Below, piece by piece: positions 32,164-42,300 of a DNA stretch of 64,000 bases. The DNA is taken from NCBI RefSeq assembly GCF_918797505.1, contig NC_092801.1, positions 10,416,001 to 10,480,000 of the forward strand. Direction: 5' to 3'. Below the pieces are notes generated by a model that saw only the letters and a program-made list of their open reading frames with translations, was not told the DNA's origin and searched no databases. The stretch is from Bemisia tabaci (taxonomy: Eukaryota > Arthropoda > Insecta > Hemiptera > Aleyrodidae). Every line of letters begins with the position of its first letter. The stretch's first letter is position 1. A program made the position numbers and the translations under genes.

Positions 32164-32600
32164 GCGACTTAGGTTACAACCCAAGGATGCAACTATACGT
32201 GTTCTCCGGTTGCCCGTATTGCATACTCAGTGGTATGAAGGCGTTTTGGCCCGGCGCTTGCCCTCACTATGATGCGCGTTACAGCTCAACATCGTCGAAG
32301 CACGGCGATTAGAAGCATTTGTTTTTCTTTAAATTCGATTTTTTTTCATCTCTTTTTTCCCCCTCTTACCTTCTGACCCTCATACTTCTGTTGTTTTTTT
32401 TACCATGCTAAGTAAACCAAAGGCTCGTTCTTGTACACACGGAAAGAAAGAAATTTCTGATTTAACAATTCAATTGCTAAAGAAAGTGACTGCAATGTTT
32501 CAACATGCAAAATGTACAAAAATGCTAATTTATAACCACGGGGGTGGTTAAAGTACCATTTTTTGTTGTAAAATCTACATTGACACATTGCAGTCTCTCA
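32164..32600 (+). repeat. Inverted duplication, left arm (repeat R 32164-32437 plus family S arm)
   Basis: R begins GCGACTTAGGTTACAACC-like and ends CAAAGGCTCGTTCTTGTACA. It is nearly identical to the complement of 33749-34021, with only a handful of differences over about 275 bp. Both copies keep a short frame that reads RMQLYVF(S/P)GCPYCILS and ends HGD plus stop. A third, older copy with a frame change is at 45550-46100. The adjoining family S arm lacks the family A insertion that is present in the right arm. Confidence 0.85.
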
Positions 32601-32601
32601 G

Positions 32602-32777
32602 TATCGACTGCCGTGTCACCCAAAAGAGCAATTGAATCAGTGAGTTCGAAAACACAACAACAGAGGTCTTTTTCGATTTTCACTTTTTTACGGTTTAGTA
32701 ACACTTATGCAGCATTTGCCTTTGCGTTTTCGAACTCACTGATTCAATTGCTCTTTTGGGTGACACGGCAGTCGATA
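32602..32777. repeat. Perfect hairpin, 52-bp arms, 72-nt loop
   Basis: Left arm 32602-32653 (TATCGACTGCCGTGTCACCC ... GTTCGAAAAC) is the exact complement of 32726-32777. The loop holds TTTTTCGATTTTCACTTTTT. It abruptly truncates the family S arm at 32600/32601, so it inserted or formed there. Confidence 0.9.
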
Positions 32778-32779
32778 GG

Positions 32780-33109
32780 CCCCCCGGAAAGCGGTGTCGA
32801 GCGGATGCAGGAAAATTGGCGAAGAATCGGCGAAACCGGGGGAAAAAACTCGATTGAGCCGCAGGTGGATTTCAGCAAAATGCCGATCAGCGCGGAGCGG
32901 AGGAAAGCAAAACCAAGGCCACAGCTCCGTAGGTGGGAGTTCCTTTAGAGCGCAGTTCCTCGCCGATCAGCTCGAAAAACTGGGCGTTCCTTCCTGGCGA
33001 CGCGCTGCTTTTTCCCGTCGTTAAAAGTGTTACGGATCCTCCGAAAAATTCGATTCACCGAAGCGGTTTGATTTTCTGAAATATCGATTTTAAAAAATGG
33101 GAAACCCAG
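32780..33109. other. G+C-richer stretch, no identified gene
   Basis: The plus-strand frame to 32948 continues out of the hairpin and ends ...AERRKAKPRPQLRRWEFL. It looks protein-like but has no supported splice sites or known family. Confidence 0.35.
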
Positions 33110-33119
33110 AGCCTCGAAG

Positions 33120-33151
33120 TGACTTAAAAATTACTTAAAAATGCCATTTTT

Positions 33152-33194
<43 letters not shown>
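33120..33194 (+). mobile_element. Short poly(A)-tailed insertion with 10-bp TSD
   Basis: About 38 bp of A+T-rich sequence plus a poly(A) of about 37 bases lies between AGCCTCGAAG (33110-33119) and AGCCTCGAAG (33195-33204). This fits a heavily 5'-truncated retroposed transcript or LINE/SINE tail. Confidence 0.75.
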
Positions 33195-33196
<2 letters not shown>

Positions 33197-33255
33197 CCTC
33201 GAAGATTTGTACCCGTCTCAACAGACCCGGGTCCATTCGTCGAGTTTGGGTGCTT

Positions 33256-33336
33256 CACGGAAAAAAATAAATTGCTAATTTAATAAATCCATTGCTAAAA
33301 AAAAAAGAGAGACTGCAATGTGTCAATGTATACACT

Positions 33337-33377
<41 letters not shown>

Positions 33378-33748
33378 ATATTGGATCTAGACTCTTAAAA
33401 ACATTGACAAGAAAAAGAACTCTTGATTCAATCAGAATCTAGCTTCAATCAGAACGGCTTAATTAATCCTCTTAATTTAAGCAGATTTCGTTTTGATTCA
33501 AACAAAAATCCGATTGAATCAAGAGTATTTTTTCTTGTCAATGTTTTCAAGAGTCTGGACTCTAGATACAATGTGTTTTTTTCCAGTGTAGATTTTACAA
33601 CAAAAAATGGTACTTTAACCACCCCCGTGGTTAAATTGCCTTACAATAGTGGTTGAAGTAGCATTTTTGTACATTTTGCATTTTGAAACATTGCGGTCAC
33701 TTTTTTTAGCAATTGAATTGTTACATCAGAAATTTATTTTTTTCAGTG
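33256..33748. repeat. Family S element hosting a family A MITE
   Basis: CACGGAAAAAAATAAATTGC to ATTTATTTTTTTCAGTG. The family A copy at 33333-33588 is flanked by TA on both sides. The duplicate arm at 32438-32600 reads through as AATGTAGATTTTAC (complement), a clean empty site. Confidence 0.85.
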
Positions 33749-34021
33749 TAGAAGAAAGAGCCTTTGGTTTACTTAGCATGGTAAAAAAAACAACAGAAGT
33801 ATGAGGGTCAGAAGGTAAGAGGGGGAAAAAAGAGATGAAAAAAAATCGAATTTAAAGAAAAACAAATGCTTCTAATCGCCGTGCTGCGACGATGTTGAGC
33901 TGTAACGCGCATCATAGTGAGGGCAAGCGCCGGGCCAAAACGCCTTCATACCACTGAGTATGCAATACGGGCAACCGGGGAACACGTATAGTTGCATCCT
34001 TGGGTTGTAACCTAAGTCGCG
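33749..34021 (-). repeat. Inverted duplication, right arm (repeat R)
   Basis: This is the complement of 32164-32437. Homology to the third copy (45900-46100) continues to about 34190, through GGAAGATTTTCAAAAGATTT and AAAATATCAAAACTTGA. The true R element is therefore longer than the duplicated part. Confidence 0.85.
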
Positions 34022-34190
34022 CTGTGTTCGCCGCACTTTCAGTGACGATGTAATGATTTCACTCGGGAAATTGACATTTTTTCTTGGAAGATTTTCAAAA
34101 GATTTGAATCTTCGGAAAATAAATGGTTCTAACACGGATAAAATATCAAAACTTGAGGTCAATGTGTCCAAAAATAAGAGTAAAACAGGA

Positions 34191-34872
34191 TAACAAACAT
34201 CACATGTGTCGATCGGTTGGGGGTTTTAAACAACTAAGTTTTCAGCTTCCTCGCACTTCACACCTTCTTTCGTGGTGATTTGACTGCAAACTACGTGAAA
34301 AATTACAATCCTCAAAACAGAAACATTTACTGGTCACGAAAGTCAAATTTTGCTGAAATAATCCAATGAAAACACGGAGGATATTGAGCATTCTGATCTC
34401 GCTTTCATAAACATTTTCAGATGAAATAGCCATGACTCCTTTCTATTTCCTTTGATTCCCAGCTTTAGACCCACCTTTGTTCTACGTGAAAATTAGGATA
34501 AATGCAAATTTATAACAAATAATTTTTAAATCAATACATTTTTCTGGTTTATTCGATTTGACTATATATTCATCCTATTCTATGGATTGGACAGGGTTGA
34601 GATCACTTTATCTCAGGTTTTTTATTGAGCTGATATCCAAGCGGCCGCTTCCATAAAATTTCCAAAAATTCCATGATGTACCATGCCCCCTGACTTGGCT
34701 TTGATTGAATAAAACTCGGTCTTTTTTGGTAAGAAGCCTCACTATTTTCGTTTGGATAAGATACCCTTTCCCTAACTTCTGCTTGCATTCTAAACTTTTA
34801 AGCTATGTATACAAAATCGAGATCTTTGGGTTCTGCATCTAAGAATTTCGGCTGCAAAAACGTTTGAATCTC
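34191..34872. other. No gene recognised; two short minus-strand frames
   Basis: Frames at 34242-34433 and 34603-34788 (minus) have somewhat protein-like composition; the second contains PSFIQSKPSQGAWYIMEF. Neither has a clear splice context or a family I know. Confidence 0.35.
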
Positions 34873-34885
34873 AACCTCAAGCGCA

Positions 34886-35211
34886 TAACTAGGTATGTAT
34901 ACAATACTACACTAATCAACAGAAATACAAACCCACTTACATGCGATGAACCCAATATTACTACCAAAATTCTGACACTCTTCACCTCTCTTAATTTAAA
35001 AATCTAAATTTTCGTGTATACTCCCATTTTCAAAATTATCTGTAAAGACGTTAATAGCCTGTGACGCTAAATGTCTCAAAATATACTAACTAACTAACTA
35101 TACTTTTATATAATACTTACAATACTTTTACATACTGACACTAAGTACTTTAGCTTATCATTCATCTTTGTAAAATCTCTTGTTATCTATCGAATAAATA
35201 ATTTCTCTTAA

Positions 35212-35253
<42 letters not shown>
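34886..35253 (+). mobile_element. Retroposed 3' end of a transcript: poly(A) signal, poly(A) tail, 13-bp TSD
   Basis: The insert starts TAACTAGGTATGTATAC and ends with AATAAATAATTTCTCTTAAC followed by about 41 A. It lies between AACCTCAAGCGCA (34873-34885) and AACCTCAAGCGCA (35254-35266). The AATAAA signal sits about 20 bases before the tail. The body is A+T-rich with (TAAC)4 and no long frame, as expected for a 3' UTR. It is a 5'-truncated processed pseudogene fragment; I cannot name the source gene. Confidence 0.85.
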
Positions 35254-35258
<5 letters not shown>

Positions 35259-35266
35259 CAAGCGCA

Positions 35267-35552
35267 GCGATGCGGAGCGTTTTTTGCATCTTTTGAATGA
35301 ACCCTCCGATTTTAAAAACCCTTTTTGCTTCAATTTCAACATGATTGACACATTTTTTTTTTACTTTTCATGGGCAAAATACGGCAATTTTTCGAAGAAT
35401 ACGCAATTTTTACGCGCTTTTTACCTCGAGTTACGCGGAAAATACTGCTTTAATAAATATCTATTTTCATACTGACGCACGTTAGTCCTCCCCCGTTTCT
35501 AAGAACCCGTTTTAAATGTCTCTCCATTTTCGAGCGTGACTAACCAGTACCC
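35267..35552. other. No feature recognised
   Basis: A+T-rich unique-looking DNA between the retroposed insert and the family Q nest. Confidence 0.5.
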
Positions 35553-37240
35553 GTCGCACAGTGGATCGAGTCAATGGGGGAGGTCGGATAAAATTTGGTA
35601 ACTTAAATAGCTCATAACTCCGTTCATACAGAACTTTGAGGTTTAAAAAGGTTCCATTGGTTTTCTCGCAAAGTTTTCTGCCACTGGAAAAAAATCGCTT
35701 ATTGGATCTAGAGTACAGACTCTTGAAAACAATGACAAGAAAAAATACTCTTGATCTTGAATCAATCAGCTTCTTGCTCGAATCAAAAGGAAATCCGCTG
35801 AAACTAAGAGACTTGGTTCTCGATTTAAGAAAAAATCCGATTGAATCAAGAGTATTTCTTCAAGAGTCAATGGGGGAGGTCGGATAAAATTTAGAAACTT
35901 AAAAAACTCATAGCTCCAGGAACAGAACTTTGAGGTTTTTAGAGTGTTCCATTGGTTTTCTCGCAAAGTTTTCTGCCATTGGAAAAAAAGTCGCTTGGAT
36001 CTAGAGTCCAGACTCTTGAAAACAATGACAAGAAAAAATACTCTTGAATCAATCGGCTTTTTGCTTGAATCAAAAGGAATCCTCTGTAACTATGAGACTT
36101 TGTTCTCAATTTAAGCAAACATCCGATTGAATCGAGAGTATTTCTTCTTGTCGATGTTTTTTAAAAGTCTGGACTCTAGATCCAAGCGACTTTTTTCCAG
36201 TGTGTACACTGAAAAAAAAGTAGTTAGTGTTGAGAACTAATTTGGTAAGTTCTCGCCAAGTAGAATCAAAATTAGGCTTCAGAACTAATTTATTGTACTG
36301 AAGCACCAATCAATTCGCTTCATACGCTGACTTGACTTTACTAGAGCGCGAACCAGAATTGGAAAACAGCACTAGCTGTAAAATTAGCGCTGTGGTAAGA
36401 CAAATTCACCTTCGGGTCAAGCTAATTCGCCCTCAACACTAACTGCCACATTGTCCGTTACATTTATTTAGTTTCGAAAAAGTGGCGTCGGTACAACAGC
36501 CTCAATCGCGTCAGCTCGTGAAAATCAATTAAAATGTGACATTTCGGGCTCGTTTGACAATGTAAATACTCCCGGTATGATTTATAGTGTCCTCTCTTTC
36601 TTGAAAACGTTCGAAAGCAACATAAATAAACCTGTTAAGGTTAGAAATCGTCTGTTCGATTCAAAACGTAAACAAGCATGATATTCGTTGGAGTCGTCAA
36701 TCTTCTGTATTAAATTGCGATTATAAAGCGTTCCGCGTTCAGTTTATATTTTACGGAAATCTGTGAACTTACTGCTTACTTCTATAGTTCATGTTCTCCC
36801 GTAATTTCAAAAGAATATCTCAAGTGTTCGGACGAGATAGGTTTATTCAGTGTGAACATTCGCTACCGTTTCATGTGTGAGTGTGTGTCTCTCTAAAGGA
36901 TAATTCTGTCTACTTGCACATACCTATGGGATATTCCTTTCCTCTGTCGTTCATTTGGAACCGGTCAGTTGATTTTCACCTCTCATCTTTTAAGAAATCT
37001 TCTTTTCCTGAAAGTATTGTTCAGTTATCATTCGCTAAGCCGTTTTCTCCTCTCTCAGTTTTGAGGTTAGGTTGACCCAACCCTACCGAATGCGAATTAG
37101 AGTAGTGGAATTAGTTTCCAGCACTAATAGTGGTTAGTGTACAGAAACCAAACAAGCAGTTCCAACGCCCAAGCGTTGGAGGGCGCTTCTTTGACAAAGC
37201 ATATTACTACCAACTTATATATCCGAAGACTGACGAAGAT

Positions 37241-37571
37241 CAAGGTAGATTTACACAGGTATGGAAAAGTTGAAAATTTCCCATGAGCCTCAGTACGTGT
37301 CACATGACCTCGTGACGTAGGTTAAGGGGCCCGTTTTTTAATTAAATTACAATCAAATTAACATTCAAACGTTTGTGCGTTTAAACGCTAAAATTAATAT
37401 CGCATAACCAAAATTGTGCAAAAAATCCCACAAAATTTTGACAAACGATAAACCGAACATAATAAATCAAAATAATCAAAACATCCAAAATGGCTGACGT
37501 TAAGGGGCCGCTGGAGAGCCAATCAGAGGCCAGTTGTTTAGTTCTGTCCATACCTGTGTAAATCTACCTTG
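37241..37571. mobile_element. MULE-like MITE (family K), copy 2, perfect 9-bp TSD
   Basis: 331 bp, CAAGGTAGATTTACACAGG to the exact inverse plus G. It is flanked by GACGAAGAT at 37232-37240 and 37572-37580. It is the same element as 23421-23751, inverted, with few differences. Confidence 0.9.
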
Positions 37572-37734
37572 GACGAAGATGGAATTTAAAGTGGGATACT
37601 TTAACCGCAAAACCCTTCAAAACTTCAGATCGACCGCGAAGATCTGAAGCTTTCTACAAGCACTTGGTGATGAATTTGAATTGGTGGTGAATGGAAACAT
37701 AAAGGATGCACTGTAAATCAGACGACGGGAAAGA

Positions 37735-38044
37735 GCGGCGGAACCTCTAAAGCTGGTGCGTCAACGCGATCTAGCGGACAGCGGCGTCGCGACGCCGCGA
37801 GGTAGGGCGCGCAGGTCGCGGGGGAGCGGGGCCCAGCCGCGTGAAGAGGAGTTCAGCAGTGGGGCGGGGAAGCGCGGGTCGCGGGGAAGAGAGGGACCGG
37901 CCGGCCGGCGCGGCGGTGACATCGGCCATGGATGAAAATATAGGCAGCGCTAATGTCTCCGCTAACTGGAGTTGGGGGTCCTTATTCATTCTCTTGGTCC
38001 ATGACATAACCTTAAACCTTCCGCTCAATGCCGCAAACAGCTGA
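37735..38044. promoter_or_regulatory. CpG-rich island with a well-placed ATG
   Basis: It is very CpG-rich (CGGCGTCGCGACGCCGCG at 37783-37800; GGCCGGCCGGCGCGGCGG). On the plus strand GGCCATGGATG at about 37926 opens a short frame, MDENIGSANVSANWSW..., ending at 38044. No splice donor or family is evident. It may be captured promoter or 5' exon DNA. Confidence 0.25.
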
Positions 38045-38793
38045 CGTGTCGATGATGCGCCAAGAAAATGAACCAATCACAAAGTAGCACAGTAATACGT
38101 CACTAAAATGAAGAGATCACGTGACTGTTCGTAATATTTTCAAATCGATCTGAAAGTACTGCCTCGGATATAAGTATTTAAAGCATAAGGAGGCCCTAAA
38201 ATACTTTAACCAGGTAATACGTCCGTGCGAGATTGTTATGCTTAAAAGCAAAACATTTCACGAAAACTTTTACGAATACCAGATGCAGAAAAAAATCCAA
38301 TTTTCCCGGGTGTACCAGAATGGCGTCATTACCCATAAGGCAAAAGGGCATGTAGTATAGTACATGTTACATCGGGGGAGTCGAACGGTTGGAAAGGGCG
38401 CATCTGGTACCCAGAAGCGCCCAAAATCATGTGTGTCCAAATCACACAATTTGAGTTAGTGTATAGAAACCATTTTTAGTCATCTGACGCTAACTCATTT
38501 TTTTCAGTGTAAGAATCGCCCCTTAAAATTTAAAATATGACGAAATAAACATCACAATTTGCAGTTTTAGTCGAAAATTTCATGTCCGACCTCTTAGAAT
38601 GTACCACCCCGTTCATACGAAAATCTGGTGTTTAAAAAGTGGTTCCATTGATTTTCTCGTAAAATTTTCCATAAGAGTCGCCCTTCAAAATTTAAATATG
38701 GCAAAATAAACATCAAAATTTGCAGTTTTAGTCAAAAATTTCATGTCCGACTTCTTAAAATTTACCACGCCTCAAGCATTTAGCACCCCTTAA

Positions 38794-39450
38794 GGTGATT
38801 CGATGGACGCCATATGTTGTGTCAGAACGGCATGCGATATATCGCATCAATTGATTCCGTTTTTTCAGTTACTCGTCATTTTTCTCCACTTTTGAAATCG
38901 CAATTCTGTTGTCAGGAGACTAAAGCACTCAATTACCAATTTTAACAAAGAAATTCAACGCGATAAAGGCGTAATTTTTTAGGGAGAAAACATCGCATTC
39001 GATACTGATATCGAAACTGCACTCGAATGCGATATTTTCTCTATAAAAAAACCACGCCTTTAGTACCTTGAATTTCTTTGTTAAAATTGGTAAGTGAGTG
39101 CTTTAGACTCCTGACAACAGAATTGCGATCTCAAAATTGGAGAAAAATGACGAGTAGCTGAAAAAATGGAACCAATTGATGCGATATATCGCATGCCGTT
39201 CTGACACAAAATACATCGCACTGGAAAAAAAAAAAAACCACATTGGATCCAGAGTCCAGACTCTTGAAAACATCGACAAGAAAAAGGACTCTTGATTCAA
39301 TCAGATGTAAGCTTAAATCAAAAGGAAATCCGCTCAAATTAAGAGGCTTGGTTCTTGATTTAAGCTTAAATCAGTGATTGAATCAAGAGTCCCTCTTCTT
39401 GTCAATGTTTTGAAGAGTCCGGACTCAAGAATCCGGTTCATCGAATCACC
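38794..39450. mobile_element. TTAA-flanked fold-back MITE (family T), copy 2
   Basis: GGTGATTCGATGGACGCCAT at the left and ATCGAATCACC at the right; TTAA at 38790-38793 and 39451-39454. The right TIR is split by a family A insertion (39219-39436). AAGCATTTAGCACCCCTT and AAGCATTAAGCACCCCTT also flank the element. Confidence 0.8.
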
Positions 39451-39564
39451 TTAAGCATTAAGCACCCCTTAGAATTTAAATTATAACGAAATAATAATCA
39501 TTTGCAGTTTTAGTTTAACATTTCATGTCCCACTTCTCTGATTGACTCGAACCACTGTGCGCCG

Positions 39565-39950
39565 CGCCGGTCTGGCGATCGAGAAATTTTCGGATCCCTG
39601 CGTCAAGCGAGAGTACAGCTTCACCAGGACGATTGGTATGAAAAATAATTCGGTTCGTAGTTATAGTTACGTCACCGCTCGATCATGAACTTTCTAGAAA
39701 GTACTTAGCCCGCACAATCTACCGAGATCAAATTCGTGAGGTCGGTCCATATTTAGCCAACGCCCACTGGCAATAGCGTCGAAAATATACTCCAAGCACC
39801 GGTAATCTTTGGAAGAATCACGCTAGGAGTTCCAGTATCTTCACTTGCGCGAGTAACTGGCGCGAATCGGAATACTCGCACGCGATACTTTTTTCCGGGG
39901 CCCTTGGACTTATTTCAAAGGAGGACCGGTCCGAGGATTATTTCCACCTA
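39565..39950. other. No feature recognised
   Basis: Moderately G+C-rich and unique-looking, without a supported exon or repeat. Confidence 0.5.
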
Positions 39951-40498
39951 GCGCACGGTGGATCAAGTCAATAGCAGGGTGTCTAGTATTTTTTAATTTT
40001 GAAAAATCCTGATATTTTCCTGATATTTTATAAAAAGTTCCTGATTTTTTTCATTTTGAAAATTCTTGATATTATCCTGATTTTTCTCGACTCCTGGCAC
40101 GGAAGGCAAAAAGCAGTGAGACTTTCTCCGCTGAGGAGATTCGCGTAAGAAAAATTCCTGATAAAACGTCCGATTTTTCCGATTTTCCTGATATTTTTCT
40201 GACTTTTTCCTGATCGACCAAAATTCTTGATATTTTCCGGTTTCTCTGGTTTTCCCTGATGCTGGACACCCTTAAATAGGCGTGGTCGGACAAAATTTGG
40301 AAACATTAAACGCTTATAACTCCGTTTACACAAAACTTAGAGGATCTAAAAGTGGCTCTATTGGTTTCCCCGTCAATTTTTTATACTAATAGCACCTCTT
40401 AAAGCCTAAAATGTGACGAAATAAACATCAAAATTTGCAGAATTAGTCGGAAATTCGATGTCCGACCTCTCTGATTGACTCAATCCACTGTGTGGCGC
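39951..40498. repeat. Family Q element interrupted by a family D element
   Basis: Family Q ends GCGCACGGTGGATCAAGTCA and TTGACTCAATCCACTGTG are intact. Between them, 39976-40272 is a family D element (AGGGTGTCTAGTATTTTTTA to GATGCTGGACACCCT) made of ATTCCTGATTTTTCC units. Confidence 0.8.
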
Positions 40499-40669
40499 CA
40501 AGTGATGCATTTGAGCCCAATTAATCCAAGTGACGGATGTTTGGTTGCATAAATACATTGCAGTCATTGCAAAACCCCACAACCGTCAGTTTTGTATACT
40601 TAGGAGAGTATTCTTTTCTGACAGCTTATAAAAACGTCTGACGTTACAGGTAAATTTTCGTAATCGAAT

Positions 40670-42300
40670 TTTCGTGATCGAGTTTCCTTCAAAATTCGTC
40701 TAAACTCTCTTCAAGATGACATTACTGAAATTGCTATCACAGCGAAATTCATTTGAATTGTATCAGAATGAGACATATGAGAAAGTCGTAAGTGCGCAAA
40801 AAAGGCGTAGTTTCAGGAAAGACAGCAGTAAGTGACATTATTCCTCCAGGTAGCCAATGAAAACAGCGCTTTCAAGTACAGTGCCGCCCTCTTCTTCCAA
40901 TTTCCGACCAATAAAAATGTGTTAGTTGTGTGTCCAAGACGCAACCACGAAATCATGCAGAAGGTAACACACACTTACGGCTGTGTTGCGAAACACAGTA
41001 ATGAATAAACAGTAATGAAAACACACAAATGAATAATACCTTGTTCATGAGTCCGTTTTCTCAAAACTTCATTTTTGCACTTACTGCTCTCTTCGCCATC
41101 AGGGCAGCGCAGTGGCGTACGCGCAATGAGTGAAGTATCCATACAGTCTTGCAGGCACTAACAGTGTGCACCGTGGAGTACGCGCAATGCGTGAAGTATT
41201 CACGTAGTCTCGCAGGCGCTAACATTGCCGTGATTGCAATTAATATAATAAAATAGGTCAATTTTTAATCATCCAAACGATTTTCTAGGAGTCTTTCGGA
41301 TGATTAGTCGCAATTTGACGATGAACGGAGGCTTCTTTCAATAAAATTTTCCGATCAGACGCCGAGCCCGTTTTCTGAAAACTTCGTTTTTGCACTTACT
41401 GCTCTCTTCGCTATCACGGCAGCGCAGTGGCGTACGCACAATGAGTGAAGTATCCATGCAGTCTTGCAGGCACTAGTAATGCGCACCGTGGAGTAAGCGC
41501 AATGCGTGAAGTATTTACGTAGTCTTGCAGGCGCTAAAATTGCCGTGACTGTAATCGACTTTTAATAATTCGAATGATTTCTAAGAATCTTCCGGACGAT
41601 TAGTGGCAATTTGACAAAAGACGGAGGCTTCTTTCGATAAAATTTCTTGCTCGGAAGCTTCTGAGCCCGTTTTCTGAAAACTTCGTTTCTGCACTTACTG
41701 CTCTCTTCACTATCACAGCCGGATGGGTCAGTCCAGTAGTTTGACGTCACGTCATCGGAAGCCCCGGCTGGACTGCCGTGATAGCGAAGAGAGCCGTAAG
41801 TGCAAAAATGAAGTTCTGAGAAAACGGGCTCAGAAGCTTCTGACCGGAACATTTTATTGAAAGAAGCCTCCGTTATTTGTCAAATTGCCACCAATCGTCC
41901 GGAAGACTCCTAGAAATCGTATGGATGATTAAAAATCGACTGATTTTATTTCCATTAAATGAAAAGTGTATTTTTCATTTTCATGCTAGGTTATTGTTAG
42001 GCAAGACAGCCGTAAGTGCTATCTTCTGCATGCTTTCCTGGTTGCGTTTTGGACGCACAACAAACACATTTTCAGGTTAGAAATTGGCAGATGAGGGCGG
42101 CACCTTACTGGAAAGCACTGTTTTCATTGGCTCTCATGCACCAGCGGCTATCTTGAAAAAAACTGTGTCATTTTTTGTGCACTTACGGCTTTTACCTACG
42201 TCTCGTTTTCATTAAATTAGGATGAATTTTGCTGTTTTAGCTGTCTCGGTAATTTCATCTAATAGAGTTTAGACGAATTTTAAAGAAAACTCGATTTCGA
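40670..42300. repeat. 1.6-kb imperfect palindrome
   Basis: The outer arms (about 350 nt each) start ATCGAGTTTCCTTCAAAATT and end AATTTTAAAGAAAACTCGAT. Both include AAAATTCGTCTAAACTC and GCCAATGAAAACAG.GCTTTC. The interior holds a direct duplication of about 315 bp (41060 and 41375: AGCGCAGTGGCGTACGC, GTCTTGCAGGCACTA) facing an inverted partner at 41775-41930. The element is studded with GTAAGTGC and CTCTCTTCGCTATCAC. Confidence 0.75.

Larger units (their letters stand above)
36207..38509. mobile_element. 2.3-kb CACTGAAAAAA-ended element, TSD TA
   Basis: The left end reads CACTGAAAAAAAAGTAGTTA followed by GTGTTGAG. The right end is the inverse-related GACGCTAACTCATTTTTTTC plus AGTG. TA lies on both sides (36205-36206, 38510-38511). 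AGTTAG(T/C)GT motifs recur inside. It contains a CpG-rich segment (37735-37930) and the MULE-like insertion. It is too long for a MITE but shows no transposase, so it may be a deleted autonomous element or one that captured host DNA. Confidence 0.6.
35553..39564. repeat. Composite nest of family Q fragments with at least five later insertions
   Basis: Family Q left ends occur at 35553 and 35873, and a right end at about 39564. Family Q internal pieces lie at 38510-38790 and 39455-39550. Inserted among them are family A at 35682-35865 (truncated), family A at 35977-36202, the 2.3-kb element 36207-38509 (which itself holds the MULE-like copy 37241-37571), and the TTAA element 38794-39450 (which itself holds family A at 39219-39436). 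Confidence 0.75.

Noticed and set aside
32164..32312. Glutaredoxin because of CPYC
   Set aside because: Only the tetrapeptide fits; no thioredoxin-fold landmarks, and the DNA is a repeat with a frame-shifted third copy.
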